Of a stretch of DNA of 64,000 bases, positions 17,526 to 26,341 are shown piece after piece. Source of the stretch: Chitinophagaceae bacterium. Lineage in GTDB: Bacteria; Bacteroidota; Bacteroidia; Chitinophagales; Chitinophagaceae. The translations under genes were made by a program, and so were the position numbers. Every line of letters starts with the position of its first letter. The stretch's first letter is position 1. A model generated the notes under the pieces. The model was not told the origin of the DNA, made no database searches, and worked only from the letters and a program-made list of their open reading frames with translations. The DNA lies in contig JAFKGR010000002.1 of NCBI GenBank assembly GCA_017307735.1, forward strand, positions 124,001-188,000, in the 5' to 3' direction.

Positions 17526-18302
17526 CTACCGCTTTTTTGAAAGAAGCGTACGATTTAAAATTTCTGTAAGTTTCTGTTTGGTATGTAAAGGAAACTCGCC
17601 GTGCATCATCCAGTCATAATATTGACGTTCTTTTTCCAACACATCTTCCACACGTTTTCCTTTATGTTTCCCAAAATTAAAAATTTCTTTGCCTTCAGAA
17701 TCAAATGACATTCTTCTGGCAAAATCCACTATCTTCTCCTCCCCGATTTCGCTGAGAATTGAATCAACTGTATCTCCCAATTGTTGATAGCGGGAAATCT
17801 GCGCCAACAAAATTTCCCAGGTGGCAGTGACGTCGGCTTCCGCGCTGTGGGCATCTATCAAATCTTTTGAACAATAAAATTTATATGCCGCAGAAAGGGT
17901 CCTTTTTTCCATCGTATGGAAAATCTGCTGTACATCCAGCAATTTTCTGTTTGTCATATCGACTTCGATACCGGCACGCAAAAACTCTTCCATCAAAAGA
18001 GGAATATCAAAACGGTTCGAATTGAAACCCGCAAGATCAGCGTTGCCAATAAATTGTTTCAGCTCGTTGGCCACTGTTTTAAATAACGGTGCATCAGCAA
18101 CCTTATCATCAGTAATACCATGAATGGCGCTGCTTTCGGCAGGAATGGGCATTCCGGGATTTATGAATTTATGTTTTGTCTGCTTTGCCCCGTCAGGGTT
18201 AATTCTCAGAATAAAAATTTCGATGATTCTGTCGTTCGCAATGTTGACACCAGTGGTTTCAAGGTCGATAACAGCCAGGGGCCGGGAAAGTTTTAAAGCC
18301 AT
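17526..18302 (-). CDS. DnaQ-like 3'-5' exonuclease with C-terminal DUF3820-like domain
   Basis: DEDDh exonuclease. Seen: Exo I AVIDLETTGVNIANDRIIEI, Exo II LAGFNSNRFDIPLLMEEF, and Exo III DAHSAEADVTATWEILL with the catalytic His. After about residue 205 comes a short domain FNFGKHKGKRVEDVLEKE ending YYDWMMHGEFP, as in other Bacteroidota exonucleases of this type. It may be the proofreading subunit of Pol III or a repair nuclease. The length (258 residues) is normal. It lies between mpl and the GT2 gene. Confidence 0.9.
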   Translation of the reverse strand: MALKLSRPLAVIDLETTGVNIANDRIIEIFILRINPDGAKQTKHKFINPGMPIPAESSAIHGITDDKVADAPLFKTVANELKQFIGNADLAGFNSNRFDIPLLMEEFLRAGIEVDMTNRKLLDVQQIFHTMEKRTLSAAYKFYCSKDLIDAHSAEADVTATWEILLAQISRYQQLGDTVDSILSEIGEEKIVDFARRMSFDSEGKEIFNFGKHKGKRVEDVLEKERQYYDWMMHGEFPLHTKQKLTEILNRTLLSKKR

Positions 18303-18325
18303 TTCTTAAAAAAATATTATTTGTT

Positions 18326-19678
18326 CTATGTGAGTTGCAAAGATTGTAAAATATTTAATCCATCGTAATCTCCACTGCTCATAAATAAGAAATTTGTGTC
18401 ATGGGGATCGATTTTTCCAAGGACAGATAGTAATTCATTTTTATCATTTGCAATAATAAGATTTTCTTTGGCGAATCCGGCTTTCACTTTTGCAGGTTCC
18501 AAAAACGGCATTCGTTTAATGGTTAGCGCATGCCTGCTATAAAAAACGATTGCGATATCCGCCGTGTCAAGCGCTCCGTGGTACTCTTTCATGAAATTTT
18601 CATTGAGGCTGCTGTAGGTATGCAGCTCTAAAATAGCTACAAGTTTTCTATTTGGGAATTGCGCCCTTACTGCCGCAGCACTTGCTTTCACCTTGCTTGG
18701 GGCATGCGCAAAATCACGGAAAACACTCATATCTTCTTTCTTAAAAATATTTTCAAGCCTCCTCGATGCTCCCCTGAATTCTGAAATTGCGTTGAGAAAT
18801 ACTTCTGTTCCGATCCCTAATTCTTTGCAAACCAAAAAAGCTGCTTCCGAATTGGAAAGATTATGATCGCCAAAAATTTTTAAAGGAACCTGTTTGCCTT
18901 CTTTCTCCAGATAGGTAATTCCGTCGCGGATGGAATGTGCAGGTATCTGATATGGAATCAAACGAATATCCTTTCTGTCACATTTTTCAACAATTGACTT
19001 CAAAATCTCATCGCGGTTATTATAAACCAAAACCCCGCCGGATTCAATCTTTTCAATAAAAATTTTAAATTGTTCGCAATAGATTTCAAAGGTGGGAAAT
19101 ACATTGATATGGTCCCACGCAATACCTGTCAGCACAGCAATATCAGGAAAAAGGAAATGGAATTTCGGACGTTTTTCCACCACACTCGCAGGATATTCAT
19201 CAGCTTCACAAATGATCAATGGAGCATCCGTAATTTTTACACTGCTGTCAAATCCTTCCAATCTCGCTCCCACGAGATAATCAAAATCCTTTCCGGCAAA
19301 TTTCAAAACATGCATGATCATAGAAGTCGTTGTGGTTTTACCGTGACTTCCTCCAATTGCCACACGCTTTTTGTCTATGCTCCTTTTGTAAATAAATTCA
19401 GGAAATGAATAAACCGGCACATGCAATTCCAATGCTCTCTGCAATTCCGGATTGTCTTTCTGAGCGTGCATTCCCAGAATAACAGCCTCGGTTTCTGAAT
19501 CAATTTTTTCGGGAAACCAGCCAAAGTTTTCAGGAAAAATTCCTGCAGCTTTCAGGTTGGAAGCAGCGGGTTCAAAAATTTCATCATCACTGCCTGATAC
19601 TATGTCTCCTTTCTTCTTGAGCGCAATGGCGAGTTGATGCATTACACTTCCTCCGATTGCTATAAAATGAACTTTCAT
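18326..19678 (-). CDS. mpl: UDP-MurNAc:tripeptide ligase (murein recycling)
   Basis: Joins recycled L-Ala-D-Glu-meso-DAP tripeptide to UDP-MurNAc in the cytoplasm. Seen: MurC/Mpl N-terminal VHFIAIGGSVMHQLAIALK, the ATP loop AIGGSHGKTTTTSMI (about residues 107-121), the DEYPASVVEKRPKF region with VLTGIAWDHINVFPT typical of Mpl, and the C-terminal FAHAPSKVKASAAAVRAQFP. Length (450 residues) fits. First gene of a three-gene operon. Presence of Mpl implies a DAP-type peptidoglycan with recycling. Confidence 0.94.
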   Translation of the reverse strand: MKVHFIAIGGSVMHQLAIALKKKGDIVSGSDDEIFEPAASNLKAAGIFPENFGWFPEKIDSETEAVILGMHAQKDNPELQRALELHVPVYSFPEFIYKRSIDKKRVAIGGSHGKTTTTSMIMHVLKFAGKDFDYLVGARLEGFDSSVKITDAPLIICEADEYPASVVEKRPKFHFLFPDIAVLTGIAWDHINVFPTFEIYCEQFKIFIEKIESGGVLVYNNRDEILKSIVEKCDRKDIRLIPYQIPAHSIRDGITYLEKEGKQVPLKIFGDHNLSNSEAAFLVCKELGIGTEVFLNAISEFRGASRRLENIFKKEDMSVFRDFAHAPSKVKASAAAVRAQFPNRKLVAILELHTYSSLNENFMKEYHGALDTADIAIVFYSRHALTIKRMPFLEPAKVKAGFAKENLIIANDKNELLSVLGKIDPHDTNFLFMSSGDYDGLNILQSLQLT

Positions 19679-19756
19679 TTATTTGAATAAGGCGCCAATT
19701 TAACAATAGTTTGAAAATATATTCGTTTTGCAAAGTAATCTCTTATTCATAACAAT

Positions 19757-19764
19757 TAATTTTG
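19757..19764 (+). promoter_or_regulatory. -7 promoter element (TAATTTTG)
   Basis: Full TAnnTTTG match, 20 bp before the ATG of the small lipoprotein. A TTTG at 19727-19730 could be the -33 element but the 26-bp gap is longer than usual. Confidence 0.45.
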
Positions 19765-19783
19765 TAATCAAATCAAAGACACT

Positions 19784-19903
19784 ATGAAAAGATTATTCAT
19801 CGCCGTAATGCTAATTGCTTTTATTGGTTTAACCATCTCCAGTTGCTCAAGCAGCCGGCGAAGCAAATCAGGTTGCCCAATGGCTGAAGGCATTATTCAT
19901 TAA
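19784..19903 (+). CDS. 39-residue lipoprotein
   Basis: Short secreted lipoprotein. The signal peptide MKRLFIAVMLIAFIGLTIS ends in SSC (lipobox Cys at residue 21); the mature peptide is only 19 residues, CSSSRRSKSGCPMAEGIIH, with a second Cys in a GCP motif. It has its own candidate promoter and lies 17 bp before ytxJ, so the two are probably one transcript. The function is unknown. The combination of lipobox and C-terminal GCP, and the thiol-redox neighbour, hint at a small thiol-bearing envelope peptide. Confidence 0.65.
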   Translation: MKRLFIAVMLIAFIGLTISSCSSSRRSKSGCPMAEGIIH

Positions 19904-19920
19904 AAAAATTATCGCTAACC

Positions 19921-20247
19921 ATGAACTGGATACCACTTGAAGCTGAATCACAGCTTCGGGTAATCATTGATAAATCGACAAAAAGACCACAGGTAATTTT
20001 TAAACACAGCACCCGCTGTCCCATCAGCAAAATGATCATGAACCGGTTGGAAAAATCGGAACAACCTGAAAATGTTGATTTCTATTATCTCGATCTGTTG
20101 AAATTCAGAAGTCTCAGCAATAAAATAGCTGATGATTTTCAAATCCGCCATGAGTCTCCCCAGGTTATTTTACTTTCAGGAGGAAAACCTGTTTACAATG
20201 AAGATCATTCTGCCATCACAATGGAAGACCTGACTGCAAGTGTATAA
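19921..20247 (+). CDS. ytxJ: Bacillithiol-system redox protein YtxJ
   Basis: Monothiol thioredoxin-like protein, thought to act in bacillithiol disulfide exchange. Seen: FKHSTRCPISKMIMNRL with the single active Cys at residue 33 (RCPIS in place of CxxC), the strand YYLDLLKFRSLSNKIADDF and the cis-Pro-like HESPQVILL. Length (108 residues) is normal. It implies bacillithiol as a low-molecular-weight thiol. Sits behind the 39-residue lipoprotein and ends at a terminator. Confidence 0.9.
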   Translation: MNWIPLEAESQLRVIIDKSTKRPQVIFKHSTRCPISKMIMNRLEKSEQPENVDFYYLDLLKFRSLSNKIADDFQIRHESPQVILLSGGKPVYNEDHSAITMEDLTASV

Positions 20248-20264
20248 TTTAGTCGAAAAAAATA

Positions 20265-20291
20265 ACGGCTGCGAGAGCCGTCATTTTTTTT
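20265..20291. terminator. Bidirectional terminator
   Basis: Stem ACGGCT / AGCCGT with loop GCGAG, T-run after it on the + strand and A-run before it, placed between convergent ytxJ and the LamG gene; it can serve both. Confidence 0.75.
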
Positions 20292-20308
20292 AAATCCGTT
20301 TGACTATT

Positions 20309-21652
20309 TTATTCCTTTATAAACTTCAATGTACTTTGTCCCTGGATTCTTACAAAGTAAACACCAGAACTAAGCGAACTGACATCTATAGATTGTTTGT
20401 TGCTTTGAATAACTCCATTCTGCACCAGTTTGCCACTGTTGTTTACAATAATGAATTGTTTGTTCAGCACAGATGCATCGTTGGAAACAATAGAAATTGC
20501 TGAACGGGCAATGGTCGGATATATAGAAATCAGACCGGCATTTCCAATCTTGAAGGAGATGATATTGCTATAAGTTGCATTGCCATCCCAATCTGTTTGC
20601 AATAACCTGTAATAGTTGGTTCCATTGATTGGGTTGTTGTCTGTAAAATTGTAATTGTGAACTTCAACAGAATTTCCGTAGCCGGCAACGAAACCGATCT
20701 TTTCCCAACCCGTATTTCCATTGGCTGACCTCTGAATTTCGAAACCTGCATTATTGATTTCGGTAGAGGTGCTCCAGATCAGTTGAACCAAATTGTTTGA
20801 AACCCTTCCATCAAAAGAAATAAGTTTAACAGGGGCCACGATACAATCTCCTGTCAATGGGGCGGATGCAGCCGTAAAATTGGAAGTAGGTCCATTCAAT
20901 GTAAAGTTTCCCAGTGTTGCGTCATTTCCGTTTCCCGTACTATCAATTAACGTCGTAATACCAGTATTATCTGAACCGGCTATTCCCTGATTAAACTGAA
21001 AATAGGCTAATAAACCCGGTGAACTTTTTGAAACCGTACACTGGTAATTACCCTGAATTTCTGAAGCAGATTGCACATAGTTCCACACCCTGACTTCATC
21101 AATATCACCATAAAAAGTAAAGTCTGTGTAAACACTTGAACTATAAATAGCCCCTATTGCCAATTGATATCCAGGAGTTGTTATTGCATTTGAAGTCCCG
21201 GAAGCCACTTGCACGCCATTTTTATAAAGAATCATTTCATGGGTTGTTCCATCATAAGTAACTGCTACGTGGTACCATGTATTGGGAGATAAAACGGTGG
21301 GGTCTGTTACCTGTGCCGGAAAGGAAGGATTTTGACCTGAGCTTAGCTGTCCGTTATACACATACAATGCACTCGCTCCGGTACTTTGAGACAAAATATT
21401 ATAGGCTTTATTATCCATAGGGATCGCAGGCATTCTTATCCATGCTTCTTTTGTGTATGAGCCAAGCCCTATCACATCTGTACCTGTAGGTATATATATT
21501 ACAGCATTATTTCCGTTTGAAGGATCATAATTTAAAGATTGTCCGGCCTGCCCGAACGACACTCCGGTTAACACGGAAAAACAAACTGCCAATGTCAGAA
21601 GTTTTCTGTGTGAGGATAATTTCGATTTCCTGAGGAGTAGATTTCTTTCCAT
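20309..21652 (-). CDS. LamG-domain surface protein with T9SS sorting domain
   Basis: Secreted protein of 447 residues. Signal peptide about residues 18-36 (LLTLAVCFSVLTGVSFGQ). A LamG/concanavalin-like domain (about 40-215) is shown by KEAWIRMP, WYHVAVTYDGTTHEMILYKN and GDIDEVRVWNYVQSASEI. A second module (about 285-370) has PVKLISFDGRVSNNLVQLIW, the usual fibronectin-like spacer before type IX sorting signals. The C-terminus ISIYPTIARSAISIV through GVYFVRIQGQSTLKFIKE is a T9SS type A sorting domain. Probably a cell-surface carbohydrate- or adhesion-related protein; ligand unknown. The start is the only ATG before the signal peptide. Confidence 0.88.
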   Translation of the reverse strand: MERNLLLRKSKLSSHRKLLTLAVCFSVLTGVSFGQAGQSLNYDPSNGNNAVIYIPTGTDVIGLGSYTKEAWIRMPAIPMDNKAYNILSQSTGASALYVYNGQLSSGQNPSFPAQVTDPTVLSPNTWYHVAVTYDGTTHEMILYKNGVQVASGTSNAITTPGYQLAIGAIYSSSVYTDFTFYGDIDEVRVWNYVQSASEIQGNYQCTVSKSSPGLLAYFQFNQGIAGSDNTGITTLIDSTGNGNDATLGNFTLNGPTSNFTAASAPLTGDCIVAPVKLISFDGRVSNNLVQLIWSTSTEINNAGFEIQRSANGNTGWEKIGFVAGYGNSVEVHNYNFTDNNPINGTNYYRLLQTDWDGNATYSNIISFKIGNAGLISIYPTIARSAISIVSNDASVLNKQFIIVNNSGKLVQNGVIQSNKQSIDVSSLSSGVYFVRIQGQSTLKFIKE

Positions 21653-21834
21653 TTTTAAAATGTTTAAAAGTTTTAGAAATAATTGGATATGAAGGGAAAT
21701 TGGATAATGTTATTTTTTGAAGGATGACGGATTTTATACATGCACAAAGATGGCAAAAAAGCATTTAATACTGTTAAAACATTTTATTTTTTTTAAACAA
21801 TCCATTCACAATGACCTTCCAATGCGATAAATCC

Positions 21835-21870
21835 CTATTTGACAGGGAGCTTCAGGCTTCTGCCAAATAG
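21835..21870 (-). terminator. Hairpin downstream of the TonB receptor
   Basis: Stem CTATTTG / CAAATAG extended by CAG/CTG after one mismatch, lying between the TonB receptor stop and the LamG gene start. No T-run follows, so termination is uncertain. Confidence 0.3.
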
Positions 21871-21923
21871 AGATCTATTACATAAAACTGTTATGCATTT
21901 TTAAAATAGCACGGAATCTGATT

Positions 21924-24332
21924 TCAGAATCTGTAAGATACCGTCGCCCTGAATTGTGTCGGTGGGATGGGGTTTACACTATAATTTTCGTGCACATAAA
22001 AATTATATGTGTTTGTCACATTGCTGATCTGGGCGAGCAAGGAAATCTTTTTGAATGTATATCCGGCAGAAAGATCCAATGTGGTAAAACCACTTACCGT
22101 AATCAGCCTCGAGTAATTTTGTGCCTGGCCCTTTTTATTATTAAAGCCCGCCAAACGATTCCCGACCGTAAACAGGGTAGCGCCAACCTTTAATCCTTTC
22201 AGTTTATTTTGAAAATTATAGAATGCTGTTGCATTTGCCGTGTGTGCAGGAGTCCCGATAAGTTTTTCGCCTTCGATATAGCTCCCTTCGGAATCCGGTG
22301 TTTTCGTGTAACGCATATTGTTATAGCTGTACCCTGCCATGATATCAAGTCCTCTTACCGGATGCCCGGAAATATCAAGCTCAATTCCGTCACTGGTAGT
22401 TTGACCTGTCAACTCTTTCAAATTGGTATTGCTGTTGGGTGTAACACCATCCTGCAGAAAGGGTGCTGTCTGTGCCAGGTTGCTGTTTCTGATTCGATAG
22501 GCGGTTATATTTACGGAAAGCTGACCGTTAAAGAAATCATTCTTCACTCCCATTTCATATTGATTGATAATGGATGGAGGCAGGGGGTTATTAAAGATAT
22601 CTGTTCCCGAATTAACCGAAAAAGAATTAGAATAGCTTATGAAAACGGCTGTATTAGTCAGTGGCTTGTACACTAATCCAACCCTTGGTGAAAAAGCGTT
22701 ATTATTTTGTCCGGGATTTTTCGCCACGCTGTCTTTTGTCAGATAGTTTATTAATACCGGTTGGGAAATTTGTTCAGACCATCTGATGCCGGCAAGTAAT
22801 TTTATTTTATTTGAAATGCTGATGAGATCCTGGATATAAATTCCCACCCGGTTTACAGGTGTTGTTGTTCTGGTAACCTTTGAAGCCGGTGGAATATCGG
22901 TGCGCTGCACAAATTTTGAATGATCCAGAATATTGATGGTGTCATAAATAGTGGGATTATTGAAAGTATAATTAATGACATCATCTCTGTCTGCATCCAT
23001 TCCCGCAAGCAGCACGTGATTAATTTCTCCGGTACTGAATTTGCCGGTGAGATCGGCTTCTGCCAGATAATAGTTTTCCGAGGTCAGGATTCTGTTGAGA
23101 GGTCTGGCCCAGTCTCCACTGGCTGCAGCGCGGATCCTTTCGGTTGAATAATAGTTTTTATTAAAATATTGATAGGAACCGGTTACATTCAATTCCCACG
23201 CTTCATTAAACTTGTGGTTCAGCGTAGCTGTTGCCGTTGACTGCCTTATTTTATCATATTGCCATGAAGCGCCCAGGAAAACATTTCTGGGAAGCCTTGC
23301 TACTATTGTATCACTCAAAGTCCCAAGTCCGAAATCGGGATTGAAATTATTGGCAAAGTAATCTCCCTGCAAAAGCAATTTTGTTTTTTCACCAAAATTG
23401 ATTTTCAGTGAAGGATTGATGTAATATTTTTTGGAGTGGACTTCATCACGGAAACTTCCTTCATCTTCAAAGGTTCCGTCCAAACGAAAAGCAATTTTTT
23501 TTGAAACAGGCCCATACACATCAAACACGGGCTTGTACAATCCGTAACTACCGGTACGCATTGATATTTCACCACCGTATTCAAACTTTGGTTTTTTGGT
23601 AATCATATTGATTATACCGCCGGGTGCAACGGCGCCATACAAAATAGCCGCACTGCCTTTTAAGATTTCCACACTTTCTATAGAGCTCATTTCCGGCATT
23701 ACGGAAAAGTTTGAACGGACACCATTTTTATAAATATTATCTGTCGTCAGACGGTAACCACGGGCTGAAAAAATTTCCCTCTCTCCCCCTCTTTCAGATG
23801 AAAGGTAAATTCCATTTACATTTTTTATGACATCGCTTAATTTTTCCACCTGTTGATTTCGCAAAATATTTTGCCCGATGACAGAGATGCTCATCGGAAG
23901 ATCCATCGGCGCAACCGGTATCTTTCCAATTGTTGCAGGTTGCAGGTTTGAACTCTTTCTTCCGTCAATGACGATTTCATTCAACTCTTTGAATGTTTGC
24001 TGAAGCGTGAATTCAGTATTTGCAATTTTATCTTCAGTAACGATTATCGTTTTTTCAGAAGGTTCAGAACCCGGGTAAGTTACAATAAGGGTATAGTTTC
24101 CGGGTTTGAGATTTTTAAAATAGAATGTTCCGTTTTCATCTGTAATGGTTGAAATTGCAGAACCTTTGATTTGTACAGTTACCCATGAAGCCGGCCTGCC
24201 ATCGATGGTGGTCACAGTACCTTTTATCTGTCCGTTATAATCTTCATTTGCCAAAGCAGAAGACCAGATAAAACCAAAGAGGAACAGAAATATTATACCT
24301 CCTCTATATAGAAAGTTCAGACTTTTATGCAT
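21924..24332 (-). CDS. TonB-dependent siderophore-type receptor
   Basis: Outer-membrane gated channel of 802 residues, energised by TonB. Order: signal peptide (1-28), carboxypeptidase-regulatory-like domain (about 32-115, GQIKGTVTTIDGRPASWVTV), plug domain (about 135-245, with LSDVIKNVNGIYLSSERGG and GSAAILYGAVAPGGIINMITK), then a 22-strand barrel ending in FRATVSYRF with the terminal Phe. Barrel segments such as VGIYIQDLISISNKIKLLAG are typical of the ferric-siderophore subfamily. The ligand is inferred to be a ferric siderophore. An inverted repeat lies in its 5' leader. Confidence 0.92.
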   Translation of the reverse strand: MHKSLNFLYRGGIIFLFLFGFIWSSALANEDYNGQIKGTVTTIDGRPASWVTVQIKGSAISTITDENGTFYFKNLKPGNYTLIVTYPGSEPSEKTIIVTEDKIANTEFTLQQTFKELNEIVIDGRKSSNLQPATIGKIPVAPMDLPMSISVIGQNILRNQQVEKLSDVIKNVNGIYLSSERGGEREIFSARGYRLTTDNIYKNGVRSNFSVMPEMSSIESVEILKGSAAILYGAVAPGGIINMITKKPKFEYGGEISMRTGSYGLYKPVFDVYGPVSKKIAFRLDGTFEDEGSFRDEVHSKKYYINPSLKINFGEKTKLLLQGDYFANNFNPDFGLGTLSDTIVARLPRNVFLGASWQYDKIRQSTATATLNHKFNEAWELNVTGSYQYFNKNYYSTERIRAAASGDWARPLNRILTSENYYLAEADLTGKFSTGEINHVLLAGMDADRDDVINYTFNNPTIYDTINILDHSKFVQRTDIPPASKVTRTTTPVNRVGIYIQDLISISNKIKLLAGIRWSEQISQPVLINYLTKDSVAKNPGQNNNAFSPRVGLVYKPLTNTAVFISYSNSFSVNSGTDIFNNPLPPSIINQYEMGVKNDFFNGQLSVNITAYRIRNSNLAQTAPFLQDGVTPNSNTNLKELTGQTTSDGIELDISGHPVRGLDIMAGYSYNNMRYTKTPDSEGSYIEGEKLIGTPAHTANATAFYNFQNKLKGLKVGATLFTVGNRLAGFNNKKGQAQNYSRLITVSGFTTLDLSAGYTFKKISLLAQISNVTNTYNFYVHENYSVNPIPPTQFRATVSYRF

Positions 24333-24357
24333 TTAAAAAAAATTAGAATTTGTGATA

Positions 24358-24395
24358 AAATACAGGAGTGTTTCCCTTTTGATTAACCTGTATTT
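24358..24395 (-). promoter_or_regulatory. Leader hairpin of the TonB receptor gene
   Basis: On the minus strand AAATACAGG (24395-24387) and CCTGTATTT (24366-24358) form a perfect 9-bp stem 26 bp before the ATG. The 20-nt loop includes TTAATCAAAAGGGAAAC, similar to the conserved AAAAGGGAA block of cobalamin riboswitches, but the B12-box and other conserved parts are absent. Regulatory role is inference. Confidence 0.35.
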
Positions 24396-24707
24396 CGATA
24401 ACGAGGCGAAATTATTTGCTCACATTGGGTTTTCTTTACGAAAAAGGGAATAGAATATTTTTCGGATGGAGGACGACGTTATTTTTCTTTGCGAAATGCT
24501 TGCCAGGTCAGGGTTGCAGATAGCTTTCAAAAATTAATTGAATCAAAAATGTTTCAACACAAAAGTTGTTTCATGAAAGCAGATGGATATTATCATCGGA
24601 AAATTAGCTCAATCAATAGCAGAAAAGTTTACAGAAAATTCAATCTTACCTATTTCTTTAGTTTCAGGCAAGGATGGACAGATGTTTGAAATGAAAGACG
24701 AATCAGT
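24396..24707. other. Gap with one possible small gene
   Basis: Contains the probable promoter of the TonB receptor on its left side and the small + strand frame at 24583. Nothing else was recognised. Confidence 0.4.
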
Positions 24708-24711
24708 TTAA
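24583..24711 (+). CDS. Possible 42-residue protein
   Basis: An ATG frame coding for 42 residues, starting MDIIIGKLAQSIAEKF and ending FEMKDESV, overlapping the lepB stop codon convergently by 4 bp. The amino acid balance is protein-like (amphipathic N-terminal helix), but there is no clear ribosome binding site and no recognised family. It may be a fragment or chance. Confidence 0.2.
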   Translation: MDIIIGKLAQSIAEKFTENSILPISLVSGKDGQMFEMKDESV

Positions 24712-26249
24712 CGGATTATTTTAAATATCCGGTTCCAACGGATACCATTATTTCCATAACTAAACCAGATGAGTGAGGCTTTTCCCACGATGTGGTCTTC
24801 GGGTACAAATCCCCAGAAACGGCTGTCAAGTGAATTGTGGCGATTGTCACCCATCATCCAATAGTAATTCATTTTGAAAGTATATGTGGTAGCAGGTTTG
24901 CCATCAATATAATATGTCCCGTTTTTTTCTTCAAAAGTGTTGTGCTCATACGTGACGATGCATCTTTTGTAACGGATTAAATTATCAGGTGTCAATTGAA
25001 TTGTGGCGCCTTTTTTCGGGATCCAGATAGGGCCATAATCATCCACAGACCAATTGTAAGTGGCAACGTGAGGAAACAAATATGGATTTTTGTCCTGATC
25101 GCCGAGCGGTGTAGGATCAATACTCTTCACTATCGGGAAAAGCCTAAGTTGTGCTTTTTCCAAATCACTCATGCTGATGATATAAGCATTGTTCCCGATT
25201 TGATAAACCTGATTTTTATTTCTATCGTCGACGTTATCCTGTATCCCGATATCATTCAACCTGTCGGCATCAAGTGCGGCAGTGGTGGTTACCAGATAGC
25301 TGAATTCATGTTCGGCCGGCAGAGGTTCAGCTACCCCGTTGATATAAACAATCCTGTTTTTAATCTGAAGCGTATCTCCGGCAATGGCTGTACATCTTTT
25401 GATAAAGTTTTCTCTTTTGTCAACCGGCCTGGTTATGATTTCATTGCCAAACTGGGCCTGCACCATTTTGCGCGCCTGATCTTCTGAAACATGTTGTTGC
25501 ATCTGCACATCCAGGATGGCCTGGTAATAGGTTGTCTGCGATCCGTAGTTGGGATCATTGATGAGGGTATCATTTACCGGAAAATTAAAGACCACCACAT
25601 CATCTCTTTTTACCGGATGCGGAAACCACCGTATGTATGGCAATTCAATCCATGTCAGGTACGATTTCATATTGGTTCCGATAATCGTGTGATGCATAAA
25701 TGGCAATGCCAGTGGTGTATTTGGAATTCTTGGCCCGTAGGCAAATTTGCTGACAAATAAAAAGTCATTTACCAGTAAAGTTTTTTCCATTGAAGGAGTT
25801 GGAATGGTATAAGCCTCAAAAATAAATGTGCGGATGAGTGTTGCGGCAACGATGGCAAATACTGCAGCATCAATCCATTCCCTGATGAATCCCTTTTTAT
25901 GGTTGTTTACCACCATTGCTCCGGCAAATCTTTCCATTTTGCTGAATCCCAGATAAGGGAAATAAACAAATGGGAAGAAAACAGTCGCCGTGTGATGCAG
26001 CAGATCAAATCTTCCGAAGAATTCCACAAATTTTATGTTGATCCAGATGGTTACAAACTGGCCGGCAATGGGTATGAATTGCAGAAAGAACCAAATTTTA
26101 TTCAGCTTCATCTTTTCCAGCATACACCACGTATTGTAAAATGGTACAAGCGCTTTCCAGGGTGTGATCCCCGCTTTTTTGAACATTCCGTATAAGCCAA
26201 TCAGTACGGCAATTGTAGCTGGAATAAAAAGCACCAAAAAAATCGTCAT
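24708..26249 (-). CDS. lepB: Signal peptidase I
   Basis: Inner-membrane serine protease that cleaves signal peptides of exported proteins. Two or three hydrophobic segments occupy residues 1-100, then a further anchor about 125-145. Catalytic Ser153 lies in YTIPTPSMEKTLLVNDF and the general-base Lys284 in FIKRCTAIAGDTL; box E is MMGDNRHNSLDSRFWGFVP. At 513 residues it is much longer than the E. coli enzyme because of N-terminal helices and an insertion between boxes, as is usual in Bacteroidota. It has its own candidate promoter upstream. Confidence 0.95.
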   Translation of the reverse strand: MTIFLVLFIPATIAVLIGLYGMFKKAGITPWKALVPFYNTWCMLEKMKLNKIWFFLQFIPIAGQFVTIWINIKFVEFFGRFDLLHHTATVFFPFVYFPYLGFSKMERFAGAMVVNNHKKGFIREWIDAAVFAIVAATLIRTFIFEAYTIPTPSMEKTLLVNDFLFVSKFAYGPRIPNTPLALPFMHHTIIGTNMKSYLTWIELPYIRWFPHPVKRDDVVVFNFPVNDTLINDPNYGSQTTYYQAILDVQMQQHVSEDQARKMVQAQFGNEIITRPVDKRENFIKRCTAIAGDTLQIKNRIVYINGVAEPLPAEHEFSYLVTTTAALDADRLNDIGIQDNVDDRNKNQVYQIGNNAYIISMSDLEKAQLRLFPIVKSIDPTPLGDQDKNPYLFPHVATYNWSVDDYGPIWIPKKGATIQLTPDNLIRYKRCIVTYEHNTFEEKNGTYYIDGKPATTYTFKMNYYWMMGDNRHNSLDSRFWGFVPEDHIVGKASLIWFSYGNNGIRWNRIFKIIR

Positions 26250-26299
26250 CTATTTGTTTTTAATAAAAAGGGCTATAAAGATAGCATACAGACTGCGCG

Positions 26300-26307
26300 C
26301 AAATGTA
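26300..26307 (-). promoter_or_regulatory. -7 promoter element of lepB (TACATTTG)
   Basis: Full TAnnTTTG match on the minus strand, 50 bp before the lepB ATG, predicting a leader of about 45 nt. A GTTTA about 19 bp upstream may act as a weak -33 element. Confidence 0.45.
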
Positions 26308-26341
26308 TGTAACTATCCAATTATAAACAGGTTAACATTAC

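Noticed and set aside
24358..24480. Full cobalamin riboswitch before the TonB receptor
   Set aside because: Only an AAAAGGGAA-like block is present; the B12 box and other conserved segments are missing.
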